From an uncultured Lachnospiraceae bacterium (GTDB lineage: Bacteria; Bacillota_A; Clostridia; Lachnospirales; Lachnospiraceae): DNA of 11,484 nucleotides. Positions 6,375 through 11,484 of this stretch are shown here, piece by piece. A program made the position numbers and the translations under genes. The notes beneath the pieces were generated by a model that saw only the letters and a program-made list of their open reading frames with translations, ran no database searches and was not told the DNA's origin. The DNA lies in NCBI GenBank assembly GCA_946630765.1, contig CAMOZF010000027.1, positions 1-11,484 on the forward strand. Direction: 5' to 3'. The number at the start of each line of letters is the position of its first letter. Positions within the stretch are counted from its first letter, which is position 1.

Positions 6375-7439
6375 ATGAAATTTATCCATCTCTCGAATGT
6401 CAATCTGGGTGCGGAGCCGATCAGATCAGACCATCTCACGGTGAACCGCGCCGAAGACGCGGCAAATGACTTCTATTCTGTGCTTCGAACCTGCCAGGAG
6501 GATGATATTGACGCCCTTTTCATCACGGGGACGCTTTTTGTAAAGCCCCCGACGGAAGAGGAGCTCAGAGACCTTGACGACCGCTTCCTGAGACTTTCGG
6601 ATACGCGTGTTTTCTACGCGCCCGGGGTGTTTCCCGGCGGCGGCGACAACAGTGTCTACACGAACTACGAATGGCGCAGCAACACGCATGTATTCTCCGG
6701 CGAGAGCATTCAGAGAATCCATGTGTCGCGCTTTTCCGTGGAGGTGACCGGCGTCGGTTATTCCGCAAGAAGCTGGCACAAGGTGAAGCCTTCCGGACTG
6801 GTTCGGGGGAGAAAGGGCGCGATTCAGGTGCTTCTTCTGCCGTTTTCGGGGGAAGCCGCCGATTCCGGAAGTCCGGAGGAGCTGAAGGCGCTGCCATTTG
6901 ACTATATCGGGGCGGGACAGACACATTCCTACCTCAGCGAGAATGGAAACCGGGTGTATGCGCCGGGCTCCTTTACCTCTGCCGGCTTTGACGATACCGA
7001 CAGGCACGGCTACATCGTCGGAAACCTGGAGGACGACGGCAGAAAACGCGCGGCGCTTTCCTGCCAGTTCATTTCGGGCAGATGCAAAGAATATCTGGAA
7101 ATCCGCGTAAACGCGCATAATGAGATCCTCTACCAGGAGGTTGAGGACCAGGTGCGTGCCGCGATGGAAGACTACGGCATGGACAATGTCTACCGGATCA
7201 GGATTTCGGGCGACTCGTCCCCGTCTCTTTATATCATGAAGGACAGCCTGTATCAGCTGGGCAATGTGCTGGAAATCGTGGACGAGACCGATACGGACGC
7301 CGTGAAGAAGCTTCTGACGGGCGGACGGGATGAGAAGGCAATCACACGGTTTGTAGACGCGGTTCTGTCGGAGGAGGATGTCTCCGTCAAGCAGAAAGCG
7401 ATCCAGTACGGAATCGACGCGCTGCTTTCCGAGGAGTAA
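6375..7439 (+). CDS. SbcD/YhaO-like metallophosphoesterase with lost catalytic residues (probable pseudoenzyme)
   Basis: ATG at 6375 is chosen for its strong AAAGGAG (6363-6369) and the family start MKFIHL; an in-frame start at 6342 lies inside asnS and lacks support. 354 residues. The fold follows SbcD/Mre11/YhaO nucleases block by block, but nearly every metal-binding motif is altered: HLADxHLG reads HLSNVNLG (Asp and His became N8 and N10), GDLF reads GTLF (T53), GNHD reads GVFP (84-87), the LxHG block reads LLPFSG, and GHxH reads GQTH. Only the last His survives. A nuclease or phosphatase lacking these ligands should not cleave. The C-terminal part (~240-354) resembles the capping and ATPase-binding region of SbcD proteins. 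The next gene is an SbcC/YhaN-like ATPase, its expected partner, 13 bases downstream. A structural or regulatory subunit is the simplest inference. Confidence 0.8.
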   Translation: MKFIHLSNVNLGAEPIRSDHLTVNRAEDAANDFYSVLRTCQEDDIDALFITGTLFVKPPTEEELRDLDDRFLRLSDTRVFYAPGVFPGGGDNSVYTNYEWRSNTHVFSGESIQRIHVSRFSVEVTGVGYSARSWHKVKPSGLVRGRKGAIQVLLLPFSGEAADSGSPEELKALPFDYIGAGQTHSYLSENGNRVYAPGSFTSAGFDDTDRHGYIVGNLEDDGRKRAALSCQFISGRCKEYLEIRVNAHNEILYQEVEDQVRAAMEDYGMDNVYRIRISGDSSPSLYIMKDSLYQLGNVLEIVDETDTDAVKKLLTGGRDEKAITRFVDAVLSEEDVSVKQKAIQYGIDALLSEE

Positions 7440-7452
7440 ATGGAGGGTCCGG

Positions 7453-9126
7453 ATGGTTATTCTGCAGCTCAATATTGAACAGTTCGGCAAACTGAAAAAT
7501 AAGGAAATCACGCTCCGGCCGGGCATGAATGTCATCACCGGCGACAATGAATCCGGAAAGAGCACGATCGGAATGTATATCCGTGCGATGATCTACGGAT
7601 TCGACGAGGAGCGCGGCGAATATGCAAAGTACCTGCCCTACGGCTTCACGGAAGGCGTTTTCGGCGGCAGCATGAAGGTGCTTCAGGACGGCGCGTTCTA
7701 TGAGATTTTCCGGAACTTCCTTGCCGGCTCAGAGGAACTGACCGTGAAGAAGCAGTCGGACGGCCAGATCATCGAGGATCCGGAATTCTGGCTCGTGAAG
7801 GCGGTCGGCGGCGTGAGCCGCGAGCAGTATGAGGAAACCGGCTTCGCGGAGCAGTTCTCCCTTCAGAAGGACCTCCGCAAGTGGAGCGGTTCTTCGGCAA
7901 CGCCCGAGGGCGCGGAGGAGATGAAGATCCGCAACAACTACCGCAAGGCCCGGAAGGCGCTCGAGGAGCGGCAGGTCGATTTCGAGAAAAAGCTGGATCC
8001 TGAGGTGAAGCTGCACTACATGGATGTGCAGAAGGAAGCCGGGGATAAGGAAGTCCGATTCTCTTCAAGAAAAGAGGAGCAGGAAAGAAACGCGGAGAAG
8101 CTCGAAAAGATGAAGTCGGATCTCGAGAAGGATGCGAAGCGCGTCGAGACCGAGAATAAAGAATATTTTGAAAAGCTTCACAATCATATGCTGGAAAGCA
8201 AGGCGGCGATGGAGCCCTTCATCGCGGCCGGTACGAAAAAGACCGGGAAGAATGTCCTGGGCTCGATCCTTCTCACGGCAGGCATCGCGCTCGCGGTACT
8301 GACCGCCTATGCGCTCTTTGCCTGGAAGATCTTTGACACCTCGCATCCGCTGTACTGGTTCATGATCGCAGCTTTCGGCGTGTCCGGCGGACTGTTTCTG
8401 GCGGGACTGATCCTGACGATCATCCACGCGGTAAAGAACGGCAAAGTGAAGAAGGCGCAGGCGCAGCTTGCGGATCTGAAGCCGAAAGCCGAGGAAGCCG
8501 AGCGCGAATACCAGAACTATGTGGACCACCGGGAAGAGCTGGAGCAGAAGATCGACAAGAAGGAATTCCGGGAGCAGAGCATTGAGGCGCTCGACCAGCG
8601 CCAGGCGATTCTGGATACCGAGATCGGGCTTCTGAGCCAGGAGCTTGAGAAGGTGCATGAAGAGGAAGAGGACCTTCGCGCGCTTTACGACGAGCAGCAG
8701 TCCTACGATACGGAGATCCGTTCGCTGCAGCTTGCGATCGACGCCTTCGGAAAGCTCGGCGCCGCCAAGGACGCGGAGATGAATGAGGCGCTCAGCAAGG
8801 CGGCCGGCGAGTATCTGACGATGCTGGACCGCAGGAAAAAGGACCGTCTGTTCATCGCCGATGACAATACGACAACGATTCTCACGGAAAACGGAGAGAT
8901 TGCGCTTTCGGACCTTTCGATGAGCGCTGCGCAGGAAGTGGTGCTGGCGATCCGCCTTGCGGGCGTCGATGCGACAGACCCGGCAAGAACCCTTCCGATT
9001 ATTCTGGACGATATGTTTGCAGGCTTCGACACGGAGCGGCTGAATTCCTGCCTGAGCTTACTGCGCTCGCTTTCAAGACAGGTCATCCTCTTCTCCTCCC
9101 AGACCAGGGAGCGGAGACTGCTGTAA
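7453..9126 (+). CDS. YhaN/SbcC-like SMC-type ATPase with membrane hairpin in the coiled coil
   Basis: ATG at 7453 after GGAGGG (7442-7447); an earlier in-frame start at 7378 overlaps the preceding gene in a different frame and is rejected. 557 residues. The N-terminal ATPase half has Walker A GDNESGKST (30-38). A first coiled coil runs ~150-255, two membrane helices follow (~268-291 and ~300-324) joined by an 8-residue loop, then a second coiled coil (~329-455) and the C-terminal ATPase half. That half has the signature region LSMSAAQEVVLAIRLA (from L488), Walker B IILDD (516-520) and a D-loop-like GFDTERL. This is the head-coil-apex-coil-head plan of Rad50/SbcC/YhaN, with the apex replaced by a membrane hairpin as in YhaN-type proteins, but shorter than the ~960-residue YhaN. 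The signature is eroded: LSxGT is expected and LSMSA is seen. The coils are short, so the heads would sit near the membrane. Likely forms a complex with the pseudo-SbcD upstream; substrate unknown. Confidence 0.87.
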   Translation: MVILQLNIEQFGKLKNKEITLRPGMNVITGDNESGKSTIGMYIRAMIYGFDEERGEYAKYLPYGFTEGVFGGSMKVLQDGAFYEIFRNFLAGSEELTVKKQSDGQIIEDPEFWLVKAVGGVSREQYEETGFAEQFSLQKDLRKWSGSSATPEGAEEMKIRNNYRKARKALEERQVDFEKKLDPEVKLHYMDVQKEAGDKEVRFSSRKEEQERNAEKLEKMKSDLEKDAKRVETENKEYFEKLHNHMLESKAAMEPFIAAGTKKTGKNVLGSILLTAGIALAVLTAYALFAWKIFDTSHPLYWFMIAAFGVSGGLFLAGLILTIIHAVKNGKVKKAQAQLADLKPKAEEAEREYQNYVDHREELEQKIDKKEFREQSIEALDQRQAILDTEIGLLSQELEKVHEEEEDLRALYDEQQSYDTEIRSLQLAIDAFGKLGAAKDAEMNEALSKAAGEYLTMLDRRKKDRLFIADDNTTTILTENGEIALSDLSMSAAQEVVLAIRLAGVDATDPARTLPIILDDMFAGFDTERLNSCLSLLRSLSRQVILFSSQTRERRLL

Positions 9127-9138
9127 AGGAGTTATTTT

Positions 9139-10776
9139 ATGATCAGTGCGAACGGCATTACCTTACGACTCGGCAAAAAGGCGCTTTTTGAAGATGTCAA
9201 TATCAAGTTTACGGAAGGAAACTGTTACGGAATCATCGGCGCAAACGGCGCCGGAAAATCCACCTTCCTCCGGATCCTTTCGGGACAGCTCGAGCCCACG
9301 AACGGGACGGTGACGATCACCCCCGGGCAGCGGCTCTCCGTCCTCGAGCAGGATCAGAATAAATACGACGATCAGGTTGTTATGGACGCGGTCATGCAGG
9401 GAAACGCGCGGCTTTTCGAGATCATGAAGGAGAAGGACGCGATCTATGCAAAGACCGATTTCACCGACGAGGACGGCGAGAAGGCGGCGGAGCTGGAGGC
9501 TGAATTTGCCGAAATGAACGGCTGGGAAGCGGAGTCTGATGCGGCCTCTCTTCTGAACGGCCTCGGGATCGAGGAAGACCGGCACTATATGATCGTCGGC
9601 GATCTGCCGGGCGCGGAAAAGGTGAAGGTGCTTCTTGCGCGCGCGCTTTTCGGTTCGCCGGACATTCTGCTTCTGGACGAGCCGACGAACCATCTGGATC
9701 TCGCGGCCATCGACTGGCTCGAGGAATGGCTGATCAATTTTGACAACACGGTCATCGTGGTCTCCCACGACCGTTACTTTCTCAACAAGGTCTGCACGGC
9801 GATCGCGGACGTGGATTACAGCAAGATCCAGCTCTATTCCGGCAACTACGATTTCTGGTATGAGTCCTCGCAGCTGATGATCCGTCAGATGAAGGAAGCG
9901 AACCGCAAGAAGGAAGAGAAGATCAAGGAGCTGCAGGAATTCATCCAGCGCTTCTCCGCGAACGCCAGTAAGTCCAAGCAGGCGACCTCGAGAAAGCGCG
10001 CTTTAGAGAAGATCCAGCTCGAGGAGATCCGTCCGAGCTCCAGAAAATATCCCTATATCGACTTCCGGCCGGAGCGTGAGATCGGAAACGACGTGCTGAT
10101 GGTCGAGAACCTCAGTAAGACCGTGAACGGCGTCAAGGTGCTCGATAATGTCAGCTTCACCTTAAACCGCGGAGATAAGGTCGCCTTTGTCGGCGCGGAT
10201 GAATTCGCGAAGACCACGCTTTTCAGGATCCTGATGGGCGAGATAGAGCCGGATTCCGGTTCCTATAAATGGGGCGTCACGACGACGCAGAGCTATTTCC
10301 CGAAGGACAACAACTACGAATTCCAGTCCGACCTTCGGATCTACGACTGGCTGCAGCAGTATTCGCCGGTCAAGGATATCACCTATGTACGAGGCTTCCT
10401 CGGACGCATGCTCTTTGCCGGTGAAGACGGCGAGAAGAAGGTCCGGGTGCTTTCCGGCGGCGAGAAGGTGCGCTGCATGCTCAGTAAAATGATGATTTCC
10501 GGCTCGAACGTGCTGATCTTCGACGAGCCGACGAACCATCTGGATATGGAATCCATCACGGCCCTGAACCAGGGCATGATCAAGTTCCCGGGCGTGATCC
10601 TGTTCGCCTGCCGCGACCATCAGCTCGTGCAGACGACCGCGAACCGCATCATCGAGTTCCTGCCCGGCGGCATGATCGACAAGATGACTACCTACGATGA
10701 GTATCTGGCTTCGGATGAGATGGCGATGAAGCGTCAGGTCTACACCGTTTCGGAAATGGAAGAGGAAGAGGATTGA
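9139..10776 (+). CDS. ABC-F family ATPase, YbiT-like
   Basis: ATG at 9139 with AAAGGAG (9125-9131), 12 bases after the previous stop; 545 residues (E. coli YbiT 530). Two ABC domains in one chain with no membrane segment, joined by the P-site tRNA-interacting linker (SANASKSKQATSR), as in translation-factor ABC-F proteins that bind the ribosomal E site. NBD1: Walker A GANGAGKST (34-42), Walker B LLLDEP (178-182), switch His H210. NBD2: Walker A GADEFAKTT (352-360, Gly to A357), signature LSGGE (438-442), Walker B IFDEP, and R492 where the switch His is expected (ACRDHQ). The NBD1 signature reads LPGAE (156-160) rather than LSGGE. The three changes all fall in one of the two ATP sites. The linker and C-terminus (a short acidic tail) give no sign of an antibiotic-resistance type. 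Operon position after asnS fits a translation role. Family firm; precise function open. Confidence 0.95.
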   Translation: MISANGITLRLGKKALFEDVNIKFTEGNCYGIIGANGAGKSTFLRILSGQLEPTNGTVTITPGQRLSVLEQDQNKYDDQVVMDAVMQGNARLFEIMKEKDAIYAKTDFTDEDGEKAAELEAEFAEMNGWEAESDAASLLNGLGIEEDRHYMIVGDLPGAEKVKVLLARALFGSPDILLLDEPTNHLDLAAIDWLEEWLINFDNTVIVVSHDRYFLNKVCTAIADVDYSKIQLYSGNYDFWYESSQLMIRQMKEANRKKEEKIKELQEFIQRFSANASKSKQATSRKRALEKIQLEEIRPSSRKYPYIDFRPEREIGNDVLMVENLSKTVNGVKVLDNVSFTLNRGDKVAFVGADEFAKTTLFRILMGEIEPDSGSYKWGVTTTQSYFPKDNNYEFQSDLRIYDWLQQYSPVKDITYVRGFLGRMLFAGEDGEKKVRVLSGGEKVRCMLSKMMISGSNVLIFDEPTNHLDMESITALNQGMIKFPGVILFACRDHQLVQTTANRIIEFLPGGMIDKMTTYDEYLASDEMAMKRQVYTVSEMEEEED

Positions 10777-11484
10777 GTGCGCTTTTCCTGAAAATCATTG
10801 CGTTTCTGATCATGCTCGTGGACCATGCGGGCGTCGCGCTGTATCATTCCCAGCGGATCGGCTGGGTGCTGTATCGCGTGATGCGGATCACCGGGCGGCT
10901 CGCGTTTCCGATCTTCTGCTTTCAGCTGATCGAGGGCGCGCGCTACACGAAAAAGAAGTGGTGGTATCTTTTACGGCTCGTGATTCTCGCCGTCATCTCG
11001 GAGGCCTTTTTCGACCGGACGCTGTTCGGAAGCTTCTGGGATCCCGGCCATCAGAATGTGTTTTTCACGCTCGCCCTGGGACTGCTGTCGGTCTTTGTGC
11101 TGCAGTGGGCGATCGCGCGGCCGAAGGAAAAATGGCCAGTCACGATTCCGCTGTTTCTTGCGGCACTTGCGGCGCTTTCACTTCTCGCGGAGCTCGTGCT
11201 TCACACAGACTACGGCGCGGCCGGCGTTCTGCAGATCGGTCTGATGGGCATTCTGCTTCTTCCGTTTGACGGGCTGAGAAAGCGCGGCTTCCCGGACTGG
11301 CTGATCCGGGTGCTCGGGTGCATTCCGGGAATCCTGGTCTGCGCGGCAATCTGCGGCGGTTCGGAGTGGTTCGCATTCGCGGCGCTTCTTCCGATCGCGC
11401 TGTATAACGGCCAAAAAGGCTACAGCAGCAAGGTGCTTCAGTACGGACTGTATTTTTTCTATCCCGTGCACCTGATTCTTCTGT
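10773..11484 (+). CDS. TraX-family membrane protein, N-terminal part (runs off window)
   Basis: No ATG or GTG fits; the frame most likely opens with TTG at 10773, overlapping the TGA of the ABC-F gene (TTGA), with AGAGGA at 10761-10766 six bases upstream. 237 residues are visible and the frame is still open at the window end. It begins SALFLKIIAFLIMLVDHAG, then has ITGRLAFPIFCFQLIEG, a basic turn (RYTKKK), QNVFFTLALGLLS, several further hydrophobic helices, and LYNGQKGYSSKVLQYGLYFFYPVHL. This is the known TraX-family pattern (LKIIA...DH, GRLAFPIF, YNG.RG, FYP.HL) of multi-pass membrane proteins. F-plasmid TraX acetylates pilin, and chromosomal homologues in Firmicutes have no assigned substrate; related acyltransferase-3 proteins modify surface polymers. 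Overlap with the upstream gene suggests translational coupling. An internal ATG at 10812 is a less likely start because it would remove the conserved LKIIA block. Confidence 0.85.
   Translation, partial: MSALFLKIIAFLIMLVDHAGVALYHSQRIGWVLYRVMRITGRLAFPIFCFQLIEGARYTKKKWWYLLRLVILAVISEAFFDRTLFGSFWDPGHQNVFFTLALGLLSVFVLQWAIARPKEKWPVTIPLFLAALAALSLLAELVLHTDYGAAGVLQIGLMGILLLPFDGLRKRGFPDWLIRVLGCIPGILVCAAICGGSEWFAFAALLPIALYNGQKGYSSKVLQYGLYFFYPVHLILL

Noticed and set aside
4934..6439. Long minus-strand open frame (501 codons) opposite asnS
   Set aside because: It is the antisense shadow of a full-length AsnRS; Arg/Leu/His-rich composition and no family resemblance.
10162..10620. Minus-strand open frame opposite the ABC-F gene as a separate gene
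   Set aside because: It lies entirely within the second ABC domain coding sequence and has no domain features.
1..11484. CRISPR arrays, tRNA/rRNA genes, insertion sequences
   Set aside because: No direct repeat-spacer pattern, no tRNA-like cloverleaf and no transposase reading frame was seen on either strand.

Overview
The window looks like chromosomal DNA of a Gram-positive Clostridia member, most likely a relatively GC-rich Lachnospiraceae-type Firmicute. The basis is the strong AGGAG-type ribosome binding sites ahead of most genes, sigma-A-like promoters, frequent GTG/TTG starts, and the protein families present (TPM protein with a Gly/Ser-rich C-terminal tail, MATE transporter, YbiT-type ABC-F, YhaN-like ATPase, TraX family). 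The taxon is inferred from style and cannot be proven from this window.

Layout. (1) 1-355 (+): C-terminal end of a TPM-domain membrane protein. (2) 396-432: a 16-bp stem-loop in the gap before the next gene. (3) 463-3892 (+): a two-gene signalling unit, made of a soluble hybrid histidine kinase with no sensor domain and a 601-residue protein whose C-terminus is a divergent HD-GYP domain. (4) 3865-4053 (-): the first ~48 codons of a MATE efflux gene, cut off where the signalling unit ends. Its coding sequence contains a terminator-shaped hairpin on the minus strand. (5) 4057-4797 (-): a PlsC-type 1-acyl-glycerol-3-phosphate acyltransferase. (6) 4835-4925: back-to-back promoters driving plsC leftwards and asnS rightwards. 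(7) 4967-11484 (+): a tightly packed run of five genes with gaps of at most 13 bases or a short overlap: asnS, an SbcD-like metallophosphoesterase whose metal ligands are nearly all gone, a short YhaN/SbcC-like ATPase with a membrane hairpin in its coiled coil, a YbiT-type ABC-F ATPase with one degenerate ATP site, and a TraX-family membrane protein that runs off the window.

The recurring theme is loss of catalytic residues with the fold retained: a receiver without its Asp, an HD-GYP domain lacking a metal-ligand Asp, an SbcD-like protein lacking its nuclease motifs, and an ABC-F with one composite site eroded. The most interesting unit is the asnS operon. It couples a translation enzyme and a ribosome-associated ABC-F with a membrane-anchored SMC-like ATPase and its pseudo-nuclease partner. 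That is a possible undescribed complex in which the SbcCD pair has been repurposed from DNA cutting to a structural or regulatory role at the membrane.
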